NCBI GenBank assembly: GCA_943788145.1
Contig: CALSPD010000008.1
Coordinates: 1 to 64,000 of the forward strand
Direction: 5' to 3'
DNA length: 64,000 nt
Origin: an uncultured Flavobacteriales bacterium
Lineage (GTDB): Bacteria; Bacteroidota; Bacteroidia; Flavobacteriales_G; Salibacteraceae
In this document: positions 9,620-19,022 of the stretch, piece after piece
Numbering within the stretch: the first letter of the stretch is position 1
Layout: the number at the start of each line of letters is the position of its first letter
Position numbers and translations under genes: made by a program
The notes under the pieces: model-generated
Database searches by the model: none
What the model was told of the DNA's origin: nothing
What the model saw: only the letters and a program-made list of their open reading frames with translations

Positions 9620-10534
9620 ATGAATTCAAAAGATTTACTCAAGAATTTTAAGAGCGTCCCCGTTGATTTAATGGGCGTAAACGATCGAATTGCACGGATA
9701 AAAAGTAGAAGTGTTAAGGCGGAAGCAAAGATCCAAGGCCTTCATATGGCTTTGAATATGATTGACTTAACAACGCTAGAAGGTGCTGATACTCCAAATA
9801 AGGTTCGCCAATTGTGCTATAAGGCCATGCATCCCCATGATCAAATGAATGGAATTCCAACCGTAGCAGCAGTTTGTGTTTATCCATCGTTAGTGAGAAC
9901 AGCCAAGGAAGCTTTGAAGGATTCCGATGTGAAAGTGGCCGCTGTTTCAACGTATTTTCCAAGCGGCCAATCTACCCTGGAAATCAAATTGAAAGAGACT
10001 CAATATGCCATTGATGAAGGAGCGGATGAAATCGACATGGTCATATCAAGAAGGGAGTTTCTTCAGGGCAATTATGAATATGTGCTGAGTGAGATTATCT
10101 CGGTTAAGGAGCTTTGTCATAAAAATAATGTTCGATTAAAAGTCATTTTAGAAACCGGTGAAATTGGGTCTTTGGATGAGGTGCGAAAGGCGAGTGATAT
10201 TGCCTTATTAGCCAATCCAGATTTCATCAAGACAAGTACAGGTAAAATTGGTCAAGCGGCCAACATGCAGGTTACTTTAGTCATGTTGCAAGCTATTTGG
10301 GATCATTATCAAAAAACGGGTGTTCAAGTGGGGATGAAACCTGCTGGGGGTATATCCGATGCTAAATCGGCCCTGCATTATTTGATCATGGTTAAGGAAA
10401 TTCTCGGAGCCGAATGGCTGTCTAATAAATGGTTTCGTTTTGGGGCGAGTCGCCTAGCAAATGATGTTTTAATGCAATTGGCAAAACAGGAATCTGGAGT
10501 TTATCAAGCTCCTCAATATTTCTCAAAAGACTAA
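9620..10534 (+). CDS. deoC: Deoxyribose-phosphate aldolase
   Basis: Class I aldolase that splits 2-deoxyribose-5-phosphate into glyceraldehyde-3-phosphate and acetaldehyde in deoxynucleoside breakdown. At 304 residues it is the longer form common in Bacteroidota. The Schiff-base lysine lies in FIKTSTGKIG, with a second active-site lysine in GMKPAGGI; EIDMVISRREF and KVILETGEI are also conserved. The stop is two bases from the aldehyde dehydrogenase start, so acetaldehyde produced here may be oxidised by the next enzyme; that link is inferred from position. Confidence 0.95.
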   Translation: MNSKDLLKNFKSVPVDLMGVNDRIARIKSRSVKAEAKIQGLHMALNMIDLTTLEGADTPNKVRQLCYKAMHPHDQMNGIPTVAAVCVYPSLVRTAKEALKDSDVKVAAVSTYFPSGQSTLEIKLKETQYAIDEGADEIDMVISRREFLQGNYEYVLSEIISVKELCHKNNVRLKVILETGEIGSLDEVRKASDIALLANPDFIKTSTGKIGQAANMQVTLVMLQAIWDHYQKTGVQVGMKPAGGISDAKSALHYLIMVKEILGAEWLSNKWFRFGASRLANDVLMQLAKQESGVYQAPQYFSKD

Positions 10535-10536
10535 AT

Positions 10537-11977
10537 ATGGAAGATTGGAATTTAAGTCCAGCACCTGAAAGTGCTTCGCATATTCAATTCAAAAAGCGAT
10601 ACGACCTCTTTATAAATGGCGCATTTCAAAAGCCAAACTCAAAGCAGTATTTCGCGACTATCAATCCTGCCACCGATGAGGTTATTGCTGAAGTGGCTGA
10701 GGCGAATGCTAATGATGTGGATAGTGCAATGAAGGCTGCTGCCGAAGCGCATAAGTCATGGAGCAAACTTTCCGGAGCCGAACGAGGAAAATACATCTAC
10801 CGCATTGCACGAATGATTCAAGAAAAAAGTCGCGAGTTTGCGGTGATTGAATCATTAGATGGTGGAAAACCAATTCGGGAGTCACGCGATATTGATATTC
10901 CATTGGCTGCCGCACATTTCTTTTATTATGCCGGTTGGGCAGACAAGCTGGAATATGCGTTTCCCATGCGAAAACCTAAATCGCTTGGAGTTGCAGCTCA
11001 AATCATTCCGTGGAATTTCCCCTTATTGATGGCGGCTTGGAAAATTGCCCCAGCATTAGCTTGTGGAAAATACAGTCGTTTTGAAGCCAGCAGAGACAAC
11101 ACCGCTAACGGCATTGAAATTAGCTGAGATTATTCAAGAAGCTGGGTTACCACCGGGCGTGGTTAACATCATTACTGGGGCTGGCTCTACTGGCGCTGAA
11201 ATGTGTGCTCATCCAATCCCAAATAAACTGGCGTTTACAGGTTCTACCGAGGTAGGGAAGTTGATTTACAAAGCCGCCCTAGAAGGGAATAAGAAAGTGA
11301 CCCTAGAATTGGGAGGAAAGGCCGCGAACATCATTTTTGATGATGCACCCATCGAAGCCGCTGTGGAAGGTATAATCAATGGAATTTACTTCAACCAAGG
11401 CCACGTATGTTGCGCTGGTTCGCGTTTGTTTGTTCAAGAAACGGTTTACGAAGAGGTTTTGGCCAAATTGAAGAAACGAATGGACACCTTGATCATAGGT
11501 GATCCAATGGATAAAAACACGGATATAGGAGCGATCAATTCGAAAGATCAACTGCAAACGATAGAACGATATCTGAAAATTGGAAAAGAAGAGGGAGCAG
11601 AGATTTATCAACTAAAATGCAAGCTGCCGAAAAAAGGCAATTGGTGTCCACCAACGCTTTTTACGAATGTGGCTCAAAGCAATCGTATCGCTCAGGAAGA
11701 AATCTTTGGACCCGTTTTGGCCATCCAGACTTTCCGAACGATAGAAGAAGTGATCGATAAGGCGAACAATACTCCTTACGGATTATCGGCCGGTGTTTGG
11801 ACGGATAAAGGATCGAAGATTTTCCAATTAACCAAGGGGCTTAAAGCCGGGGTGGTTTGGGCGAACACCTATAATAAATTTGATCCTACTAGTCCATTTG
11901 GAGGAAATAAAGAAAGCGGTTTTGGTCGCGAGGGTGGAATTCACGGTTTGGAGGCATATTTAAAATTTGAGGGTTAA
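10537..11977 (+). CDS. Aldehyde dehydrogenase (NAD-dependent), interrupted by one-base indel
   Basis: Oxidises an aldehyde, by context acetaldehyde from DeoC, to the acid. The frame breaks at 11067-11070, where GGAAAATACA should read GGAAATACA; removing one A restores LACG-NTVVLKPAETTPL and gives 479 residues, a normal family length. Motifs are QIIPWNFPLLMAAWK (cofactor binding), VTLELGGK (general-base Glu) and FNQGHVCCAGSR (nucleophilic Cys), then EEIFGPV and the C-terminal SPFGGNKESGFGREGG. The first half reads 10537-11127 and the second from about 11063. A sequencing error is likelier than real inactivation because both halves are fully conserved. Confidence 0.9.
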
Positions 11978-11979
11978 CC

Positions 11980-12014
11980 ACAAAGGGCACTAAGGCCTCG
12001 CAAAGGATGCGGAG
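11980..12014 (+). repeat. Left arm of mirrored repeat bracketing the GxxExxY gene
   Basis: Four related hexamers, ACAAAG (11980), ACTAAG (11989), GCAAAG (12000) and GCGGAG (12009), are spaced 9-11-9 bases and end exactly at the GxxExxY ATG. The arm is an imperfect inverted copy of the sequence at 12400-12435. Confidence 0.75.
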
Positions 12015-12398
12015 ATGACGGAAAATGAAATTTCATATATAGTAATTGGATGCGCGATTGACGTGCATAAGGCTCTCGGGCCGGGACTCTTAGAAAACGC
12101 AAATCAGGAGTGTCTTTTTTACAAATTGAAAAAGAAAGGCTTAGTCGTAGAAAAGGAAAAATCCATGCCTCTTGTTTTCGAAGAAGTAAGGCTCGATGTT
12201 GGCTATAGGATTGACCTACTTGTAGAGAATAAATTGATTATTGAATTGAAGAGCGTGGACGTATTAAATGACATTCATTTGGCTCAAGTTCTCACTTATC
12301 TGAAACTAGGTGACTTTCGATTAGGATTACTGATCAATTTTAATGTTGACATATTAAAAAAAGGCATCATGCGTGTTGTCAATAAATTGGAAGATTAA
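12015..12398 (+). CDS. GxxExxY family protein (PD-(D/E)XK nuclease-like)
   Basis: 127 residues. The N-terminal VIGCAIDVHKALGPGLLENANQECL matches the GxxExxY family; the later YRIDLLVENKLIIELKSV has the D...ExK spacing of the PD-(D/E)XK nuclease superfamily (PDDEXK_3). Biochemical function is not established. The gene sits between two aldehyde dehydrogenase genes that are often adjacent in relatives, and mirrored short repeats touch both its start and its stop codon, so it looks like an inserted module. No transposase is present. The ATG at 12015 follows the left repeat directly and leaves no room for a conventional leader. Confidence 0.88.
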   Translation: MTENEISYIVIGCAIDVHKALGPGLLENANQECLFYKLKKKGLVVEKEKSMPLVFEEVRLDVGYRIDLLVENKLIIELKSVDVLNDIHLAQVLTYLKLGDFRLGLLINFNVDILKKGIMRVVNKLED

Positions 12399-12399
12399 A

Positions 12400-12435
12400 C
12401 TCCGCGAAATTTGCGCAATGCTTTGCGCACTTTGC
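12400..12435 (+). repeat. Right arm of mirrored repeat bracketing the GxxExxY gene
   Basis: Hexamers CTCCGC (12400), ATTTGC (12409), CTTTGC (12421) and CTTTGC (12430), spaced 9-12-9, are complementary in order to the left-arm units. The arm begins one base after the stop codon. Confidence 0.75.
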
Positions 12436-12451
12436 GGTAAATAAAAAATGT

Positions 12452-13318
12452 ATGACGAGACTTAATATTCAAAAGACCTACAAGATTTTCATTGGTGGCA
12501 AATTTCCAAGAACGGAGTCCGGTAGATTCTATCCAATCAACAATTCGAAAGGTGAACTCATTGCTAATATGTGTTTATCATCTCGGAAAGACTTTCGAAA
12601 TGCGGTTGTTTCAGCTAGAAAAGCACAATCGGGTTGGGCATCGTTGACGGCCTACAATCGAAGCCAGATATTATATCGCTTGGCAGAAATGCTCGAAACC
12701 AGGCGAGCATCCTTCATCGAAGAAATGTTGCTGCTCGATTTGTCAAAGAAGCAAGCCGAAGCCGAAGTGGATGGCGCCATCGATCGTTTGGTTTATTACG
12801 CTGGTTGGTGCGATAAATACACGGCTGTATTCAGTTCTGTGAATCCAACAGCGAGTGCTCATTTCAATTTTTCAGTGCACGAACCAACGGGTGTTGTGGC
12901 GGCCATCGCTCCAGAACATTCTCCACTATTCGGATTGATTTCTGTTGTAGCACCGGCTATTGCAGGCGGAAATGCTGTGATAGTGCTGGCCTCAGAAACT
13001 AAGGCAACATCATCCATCAGTTTTGCGGAAGTAGTTCAAAATTCAGATGTTCCTGGAGGGGTAATTAACCTGCTCACGGGAAACATGGCTGAACTGGCTC
13101 TACACATGGCTTCTCATATGGATGTAAATGCATTCGTAATCGCCCGAAAAGGACTGGCTGAAGCTTCGAAAATGGCCGTTGTTGAGAATGTGAAGCGCAT
13201 GATCGACTGGACCGGAAAAATGAATATTCAAGATCCGTATAAAATGCTTGAACTTCAAGAAGTGAAAACTACTTGGCATCCTGTGCAGACCAGTGCTACG
13301 GGTGGCGGTGGATATTAA
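12452..13318 (+). CDS. Truncated aldehyde dehydrogenase homologue lacking the catalytic domain
   Basis: 288 residues that align with the N-terminal, cofactor-binding half of aldehyde dehydrogenases: IGGKFPRTESGRFYPI, YYAGWCDKYTAVF, EPTGVVAAIAPEHSPL, and VPGGVINLLTGN. It then runs to a short tail ending in GGGGY. The nucleophilic Cys region and the ELGGK motif are absent and the frame is clean, so this is probably a stable short family member rather than a broken copy; similar short partners next to a full ALDH and deoC are known in Bacteroidota and Actinobacteria. It may be a structural or regulatory subunit of a hetero-oligomer, which is inference. Confidence 0.8.
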   Translation: MTRLNIQKTYKIFIGGKFPRTESGRFYPINNSKGELIANMCLSSRKDFRNAVVSARKAQSGWASLTAYNRSQILYRLAEMLETRRASFIEEMLLLDLSKKQAEAEVDGAIDRLVYYAGWCDKYTAVFSSVNPTASAHFNFSVHEPTGVVAAIAPEHSPLFGLISVVAPAIAGGNAVIVLASETKATSSISFAEVVQNSDVPGGVINLLTGNMAELALHMASHMDVNAFVIARKGLAEASKMAVVENVKRMIDWTGKMNIQDPYKMLELQEVKTTWHPVQTSATGGGGY

Positions 13319-13406
13319 CTGAAACGGAACGATTTCCCATAGGTAAATATGCCCATGCCTTTTTGACCATTCCACTGATTTAGATTAAACTTCTATCCTT
13401 GCACCC

Positions 13407-14189
13407 ATGAAATTTGAACGACTTTTAATTGAGGCCTCTTTGAAGGCAGGAGCTGAAATCATGAAGGTGTATACCCGTGATTTTGATGTGGAAACGAAGG
13501 ATGACAAGAGCCCTTTAACCGAAGCCGACAAAAACAGCCATTTGGCCATCATGTCTTTTTTAGAACAAACGGGACTGCCGATTTTAAGTGAAGAAGGCAA
13601 GCACATGGATTATTCTGGGCGAAAAAGCTGGAATCAGTTTTGGTTGGTTGATCCATTAGATGGAACAAAAGAGTTTGTAAAAAAGAATGGTGAGTTCACC
13701 GTCAATATCGCTTTGATTGAAAATGGATTGCCCATTTACGGCATTATTTACGCCCCCGTTTTAAAGAAACTGTTTGTTGGAAACGTGGGTCACGAAGCTT
13801 GGATAGCGGAAAACGTAGCAACCGATACATCGGTCGATTCCATTCTTGCAAGCAAGATTTCAATTCCAAAAACAAAACCTTCATCACCTTATATCGTTGT
13901 TGCGAGCAGGAGTCATTTTAGCCCTGAAACTCAAGAATATGTGGATGAGCTGACAAAAACAAAGGGTGACATTGACTTTGCGTCAATGGGTTCGAGTCTT
14001 AAAATTTGCTTGGTTGCCGAAGGTGCAGCTGATATTTACCCTCGATTTGGACCTACGATGGAGTGGGACACGGGAGCTGGACATGCCATAGCCAAAGCTG
14101 CCGGAAAAATGGTGACGGATCATGCAACTGGGAAGGAAATGCGTTACAATAAAGAAAACCTGTTGAACAACTGGTTTATAGTCGAATAA
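13407..14189 (+). CDS. cysQ: 3'(2'),5'-bisphosphate nucleotidase CysQ
   Basis: Mg-dependent phosphatase of the inositol monophosphatase fold; it degrades PAP left over when PAPS is used, which links it to the cysCDN genes 4 kb away. The 260 residues show the metal-binding DKSPLTEADKNSH, EEGKHMDYSGR, WLVDPLDGTKEFV and the C-terminal MEWDTGAGHAI motif. It is convergent with the exporter ATPase gene, with two bases between the stops. Confidence 0.92.
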   Translation: MKFERLLIEASLKAGAEIMKVYTRDFDVETKDDKSPLTEADKNSHLAIMSFLEQTGLPILSEEGKHMDYSGRKSWNQFWLVDPLDGTKEFVKKNGEFTVNIALIENGLPIYGIIYAPVLKKLFVGNVGHEAWIAENVATDTSVDSILASKISIPKTKPSSPYIVVASRSHFSPETQEYVDELTKTKGDIDFASMGSSLKICLVAEGAADIYPRFGPTMEWDTGAGHAIAKAAGKMVTDHATGKEMRYNKENLLNNWFIVE

Positions 14190-14191
14190 AG

Positions 14192-14869
14192 CTAGTTTTC
14201 GATTTTACCATCTCGCATTCTAACAATTCTTTCGGCTCGTTGAGCCACTTCTTCTTCGTGCGTCACCATAATGATGGTGTTTCCAGCTTGATGCAATTCA
14301 TAAAATAGATCTAGAATTTCCTCCGAAGTTTTTGAATCGAGGTTTCCTGTTGGTTCATCTGCTAAAATGATGGATGGATTATTAATCAAAGCGCGGGCGA
14401 TGGCGACACGTTGGCGCTGACCTCCGGAAAGTTCGTTAGGTTTATGATGTCCACGATCGCTCAGTCCTACGCGATTGATCACGCGTTGAGCGGCTTCGAT
14501 GCGTTCGGTTTTTGACTTTCCAGCATAGATAAGCGGTAGCGCCACATTTTCTAATGCCGTGTACTTAGGCAACAAATTGAACGTTTGGAAAACAAAACCG
14601 ATCTCCGCATTCCGAATTTCGGCTAATTGTTCGTCATCGGCTCCACTTACATTTAGGCCATTCAACACATATTCACCGCAAGTTGCGGTGTCCAAGCAAC
14701 CTAAAATGTTCATTAACGTGGATTTACCAGATCCCGATGGCCCCATCAAAGCAATGAACTCACCTTTATTGAATTCTAAGTTAAGCCCTTTTAAAACCTC
14801 GACACTGAAAGCGCCCATTTCATAGGTTTTGCCGACCTCAGTTAGCGATATGATGGGATGGTTAGTCAA
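14192..14869 (-). CDS. ABC transporter ATP-binding protein (MacB/LolD-like)
   Basis: 225-residue ATPase that powers the permease encoded upstream. Walker [10 protein letters not shown] (about 43-51), Q-loop [10 protein letters not shown], signature [15 protein letters not shown] and Walker [13 protein letters not shown] are all intact. It is the last gene of a four-gene minus-strand unit (adaptor, permease, TolC, ATPase) and overlaps the TolC gene by eight bases. The substrate is not visible from sequence. Confidence 0.93.
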   Translation of the reverse strand: MTNHPIISLTEVGKTYEMGAFSVEVLKGLNLEFNKGEFIALMGPSGSGKSTLMNILGCLDTATCGEYVLNGLNVSGADDEQLAEIRNAEIGFVFQTFNLLPKYTALENVALPLIYAGKSKTERIEAAQRVINRVGLSDRGHHKPNELSGGQRQRVAIARALINNPSIILADEPTGNLDSKTSEEILDLFYELHQAGNTIIMVTHEEEVAQRAERIVRMRDGKIEN

Positions 14870-16310
14870 TACTTAAAGGTTGATTTGTTTTAAAATCATA
14901 ATGTGTGAGCTTTCGAATTTCGAAATAAGCAGCCCAATAGTTGTTGAGTGTAGCCACATAGTCCATACGGGCTTCCGTTTTTCGAGCTACAGCACTGTTC
15001 AGTTCGAGTAAATCAATTTTACCAATCATGAATCGTTGCCGAGTCACTTCATAACCCTTGTTAGCCACTTCATCGGCTCTACGCGCAATATCCACTTGGT
15101 TTTGAAGTAAAATGAAATTGCTGACCCGTTCAAAAACAAGTTGCTCCAAAGCAATTTGGTTAAGGCTAAGTTGGTCAGACAATATCTCTCGATTGAGCTG
15201 CGCTAAGTCCGTTCGGGTTTTATTCAGGCCAAATTGATACAAGGGAACATCGAGCTCAACTACAAGGAGCTGCCGGTCTTGCGTATTATTGATCACATCG
15301 CTTAGATGAGCTCCGCTTTGAGTTAAGCCATAGCTTCCGAAAAGGCTTACGGTAGGGCGTGTGTTAGCTCTAGATCGCGCAATTTCTCGTTCGGCATCTA
15401 ACAGCTGCAACTCATAATTATCGAAATCCGACATGTTTTCACGAGCAAGTAGCAGTGCTTGTTCAATGCTTACATCTACCTTGTTGATGGTAGTGTTTGG
15501 AGTCGGGTTTGCATCGCCAAGGTCATCGTTGAGGAATTGCTCCATACGCATTTTAGTTAGCCGCAAGTTGAATTCCGTTTGTTGGAGGCTGATATCTGAA
15601 TTCAGGGCGTTGAGCTCTGCTTGGAGTAAATCGTTCTCAGCAATTTTACCCATTTCAAATCGCCCTTTGCTGATCTGAAAGATCGTGTCGTTGTGGTTTT
15701 TAAAAATAAGGGCGAGCTCATATTGCATTTCAGCCGTAAGCCAGTTGTAATAATACCGAACAGCTTGAATAGAAACATCTTCCTTGTTTTCGAGGTTTCG
15801 TTGTTCGGCCACTTGAAGCCGCAATGGTTCAGTTTTTCGCGACCATTTATACGGATTAAAACCAAAGAGCGGTTGAGAAAGTCCGAAGCTGACTGGATTT
15901 CCCAGATAGGTAGTGTTCGCATTGTTTCCAAACAAATCAATGCGCTGTAAACTCGGATTGAAATACACATTACCACCTGTCCATATGAGCGGTTGATTGA
16001 TGGTTAAACCAGCGTTGCTAAACATTTGACTTCGTTGAACAAATCCGTCCGTTCCATCGGGTTTTGTGATTTTATCTAACGATCTATTTAAATTAGGCAG
16101 CGTAGCGTTGATGCCAATAGATGGCAACATCGATTTGTAAAAGATGTCGTAATTGAATTTGCTTGCAGCAAAATTCGAAGCATACATCCGACTTTGGGTG
16201 CTCTGTTTTTGAGCCAGTTCAATCACTTCTTCCAACGAAATGTAAGTCTGAGAATACCCCAACAAAGGCAAGTAAAAGACCAGCGAAACAATTGATATAA
16301 TCTTATTCAT
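14862..16310 (-). CDS. TolC family outer-membrane efflux protein
   Basis: Outer-membrane exit duct of the tripartite exporter. Starting at the ATG at 16310 gives a signal peptide ([20 protein letters not shown]) followed by the duplicated helical/strand repeats typical of the family; an upstream in-frame start would add 19 residues without signal-peptide features. The mature protein is about 460 residues. Its start overlaps the permease stop by eight bases. Placing the duct between permease and ATPase is a common layout in Bacteroidota. Confidence 0.9.
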   Translation of the reverse strand: MNKIISIVSLVFYLPLLGYSQTYISLEEVIELAQKQSTQSRMYASNFAASKFNYDIFYKSMLPSIGINATLPNLNRSLDKITKPDGTDGFVQRSQMFSNAGLTINQPLIWTGGNVYFNPSLQRIDLFGNNANTTYLGNPVSFGLSQPLFGFNPYKWSRKTEPLRLQVAEQRNLENKEDVSIQAVRYYYNWLTAEMQYELALIFKNHNDTIFQISKGRFEMGKIAENDLLQAELNALNSDISLQQTEFNLRLTKMRMEQFLNDDLGDANPTPNTTINKVDVSIEQALLLARENMSDFDNYELQLLDAEREIARSRANTRPTVSLFGSYGLTQSGAHLSDVINNTQDRQLLVVELDVPLYQFGLNKTRTDLAQLNREILSDQLSLNQIALEQLVFERVSNFILLQNQVDIARRADEVANKGYEVTRQRFMIGKIDLLELNSAVARKTEARMDYVATLNNYWAAYFEIRKLTHYDFKTNQPLSID

Positions 16311-17649
16311 AGCGCAGGGATTGAACGGGGTCTCTATCGGATGCGTTTTTTGCTGGGAAATAGCCAAAAATCACTCCTACTAACGCAGAAACGGTAAAGG
16401 AAAAAATCACGGATGAGGGCGAAATGATGGTTTGAATGTCAAATAAAGACTGAATCAAGTAAGCGATCGAAAAGCCAAGAATTACACCCAATATACCGCC
16501 ACCAACACTAATGATCAGCGCCTCGAACATAAACTGCATTCTGATGTCGCTCTTTTTTGCACCTATGGCCATCCGAACGCCAATCTCGCGGATTCGCTCC
16601 ATGACTGAGGCGAGCATAATATTCATAATGCCAATGCCGCCAATCAAGAGGGAAATGCCGGCTATCGCACCGAGAACTAAGTTGAAAATCTTTTTAGTGT
16701 TTTGTTGTTGTTTCAACAGGAGCTCGGGCACTTTAATTTCAAAATCTTTGCGATTGTTGTGCATCAATAAAAGCTTCCGTTCCAGCCATTGAACCGTTGG
16801 GGCAATTCGAGAGGCGTCATCCACCTGAACTGTGATTTTTGATAATTGATGGTGATCTTGTTTTTCTTTTGTATCCGTACTAGTGGCATCTTCATCGCCT
16901 TCAGATTCATGAGCCGCATTGATCATTTGCTCTGTGATAAGGTGCTTGTTTTTATATCGAAGCAACAAGGTTTGTATCGGCACCAATACTTCATTCGCGT
17001 AGCGACTTACGCCCATGGCTTCTAATTCCTTTCCTGCAACCGATTTTCCACTCAACACTCCAACAACGGTGTACCAAACCCCTCCACATTTAATTTGCTT
17101 ATTGATGGGGTCGATACCTGGGAAAAGTCGCATTCTCAATGCATTACCGATCACACAAACAGCCTTGTTTTCTTTAACCTGTTTTGAGTTGAACACTTGA
17201 CCTTCGCCAAATTCGAGATTAAACACTCGGAAGAAATCTGGGTTTACCCCTATGATTGAGCTGTTTATGCGTTTTCCATTGGCCACAATGGCGAGCTCAT
17301 ATTTTATTTCTGGACAGATACTCGTAATGTCCGGAATAGTCAGGGCAATATTCTCTACATCGTTTAAGCTTAGTCCAGGCGAATACTTTTTTTTCTGTTT
17401 ACTCCCTTCCTCACTGTCTTCATCTTCGCCTTCAAAAGGTTGAATGACAATGTTGTTTGATCCGACCAACTTCATCATATCCATGACTTCCTTCTCCGCA
17501 CCATTGCCAACCGCAAGCATGCTGATCACTGCGGCAACACCGAAAATGATCCCTAAAGCAGTTAAAGTCGACCGCATTTTATTCGACCGCACAGCCTCAA
17601 GGGCAACCAGCAGATTATAGAGCCAAACATGAAGGCGGAAATGCTTCAT
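16303..17649 (-). CDS. MacB-like ABC transporter permease (FtsX family)
   Basis: 448 residues with the MacB topology: one N-terminal membrane segment (about 22-45; LEAVRSNKMRSTLTALGIIFG motif), a large periplasmic domain (about 50-310), and three C-terminal membrane segments (about 325-350, 375-400 and 410-435). The periplasmic domain has an unusual charged insert rich in D, E and K near 80-95 and another near 245-265. The gene follows the adaptor by three bases. It moves substrate mechanically from periplasm to the TolC duct in the MacB model. Confidence 0.92.
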   Translation of the reverse strand: MKHFRLHVWLYNLLVALEAVRSNKMRSTLTALGIIFGVAAVISMLAVGNGAEKEVMDMMKLVGSNNIVIQPFEGEDEDSEEGSKQKKKYSPGLSLNDVENIALTIPDITSICPEIKYELAIVANGKRINSSIIGVNPDFFRVFNLEFGEGQVFNSKQVKENKAVCVIGNALRMRLFPGIDPINKQIKCGGVWYTVVGVLSGKSVAGKELEAMGVSRYANEVLVPIQTLLLRYKNKHLITEQMINAAHESEGDEDATSTDTKEKQDHHQLSKITVQVDDASRIAPTVQWLERKLLLMHNNRKDFEIKVPELLLKQQQNTKKIFNLVLGAIAGISLLIGGIGIMNIMLASVMERIREIGVRMAIGAKKSDIRMQFMFEALIISVGGGILGVILGFSIAYLIQSLFDIQTIISPSSVIFSFTVSALVGVIFGYFPAKNASDRDPVQSLRYE

Positions 17650-17652
17650 GAT

Positions 17653-18912
17653 TTAGTTTGAGCTTACTTCTTTCACGTTAAGATAAATAGTGTCGCTAAC
17701 GATTTCACCACTTGGCACAATCAACACTTCTTCGTTCACGGTCAGTCCTTCGACAATGATGATGTAGTTGTCATTCGATTCTCCCGTTTTCACTTCCTTC
17801 AGCTTCAAGCCACCAATACCATCTTGATAAACGGCTTTCATGTCACCTATCGAATAGACGGCTTCTATAGGTAAGTAAAGTACATTGGTAAAGCTCGCAA
17901 CGTCAATTTCATTGCTGGTCGTCATTGCTGGCCTCAAAATACTGTCGCTTTCAAGGAGCTCGATGGTGACTTCAAAAACCTTTGCATCGGTGTTTGGCAT
18001 TTGTTCTCCAACGTTTGCCACTGCGGTGATTTTACCTTCAAATTGGTGATCAGCAAAAGCGTCAATGCCAATCCGAACAGATTGTCCAATTTTTACTTTG
18101 CTGATATCCACCTCGTTCACGTAAGTCACGGAAACCATAGTGGATAGATTTGGCAATGTGGCCACAATCGGGTTCCACGTTGAAACACGCGACCCAACCT
18201 GAATTTTCTTCCCATCCCAATCGCGATGATAAATGACCATTCCTCGTTTTGGCGCGTTGATGGTGAATTCCCCTAACAGCTTTTGGGTGAATTCATAATT
18301 GTTTTTGATTTGTGAATAGGAGGCAAAAACCTCGTTTGTCTTGGCCTCTGCTTGCTCCACACGCAATTTGTAATTTTCAACCGATTGAAGGTATTCTCTA
18401 TCGGCCTTTTCCATGTCGATTTGAGCCTGTCGTTGCACAGTCGGAGCCTCATATATTGATTGGCCATAAATGAGCTTTTTCTCCTCCATGCCATATTTTA
18501 AGTTGATGAGGTTGTTTCGAGCCTCTCTCAATGTCAAGGATGTATCTAGTTTTTGAGCTATGTATTGCGATTGAGCTTGGTCTAGTTCTGACGCGTAGTT
18601 TTTTACCTTATCCGCTACTTCCGTTCGATCAAGCGTTGCAATGTAATTTCCGGAATCGACTATGGTTCCCTCAGCCACCATATCGGTAATGTTTGTTTGC
18701 CAAATATTTGCTTTACGCATGCCAGCCGGCCCCATGATTTTTTCAGATTCCTTAGCCTGAAGTTCACCAGTGGTTTTGACACTTATATCTAACTTACCTT
18801 GTTGAACCGTTGCTGTTGCCTGAATGCTGTCAGGGTCTTTCTGAAAGAAAAAGTAGAGGGCAACAATTACTAGGATACCAGCACTTATCCACAGAATTTT
18901 ACGGTTAGGCAT
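17653..18912 (-). CDS. Periplasmic adaptor (HlyD/MacA family)
   Basis: First gene of the exporter unit. 419 residues: an N-terminal anchor (about 5-23), a split barrel-sandwich lipoyl-like domain around a long coiled-coil hairpin (about 100-205, rich in Q, E, K and R), then beta-barrel and membrane-proximal domains (VSVTYVNEVDISKVKIGQSVRI; FTNVLYLPIEAVYSIGDMKAVY). It joins the permease to TolC. About 110 bases separate it from the next minus-strand gene upstream. Confidence 0.92.
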   Translation of the reverse strand: MPNRKILWISAGILVIVALYFFFQKDPDSIQATATVQQGKLDISVKTTGELQAKESEKIMGPAGMRKANIWQTNITDMVAEGTIVDSGNYIATLDRTEVADKVKNYASELDQAQSQYIAQKLDTSLTLREARNNLINLKYGMEEKKLIYGQSIYEAPTVQRQAQIDMEKADREYLQSVENYKLRVEQAEAKTNEVFASYSQIKNNYEFTQKLLGEFTINAPKRGMVIYHRDWDGKKIQVGSRVSTWNPIVATLPNLSTMVSVTYVNEVDISKVKIGQSVRIGIDAFADHQFEGKITAVANVGEQMPNTDAKVFEVTIELLESDSILRPAMTTSNEIDVASFTNVLYLPIEAVYSIGDMKAVYQDGIGGLKLKEVKTGESNDNYIIIVEGLTVNEEVLIVPSGEIVSDTIYLNVKEVSSN

Positions 18913-19022
18913 AGTTGTATTTGTTTGGGGTGCTCAATATATTGATAGTCAGGGTTAAAAATCGAGTTCTTCAGAACATTTAATAACTATTAGCAATTAA
19001 ATCTGTTCGGTAAATTCAAGAC

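Noticed and set aside
10709-10915. Minus-strand ORFs inside the ALDH and other long genes
   Set aside because: Codon composition follows the real gene on the other strand; no family motif is visible.
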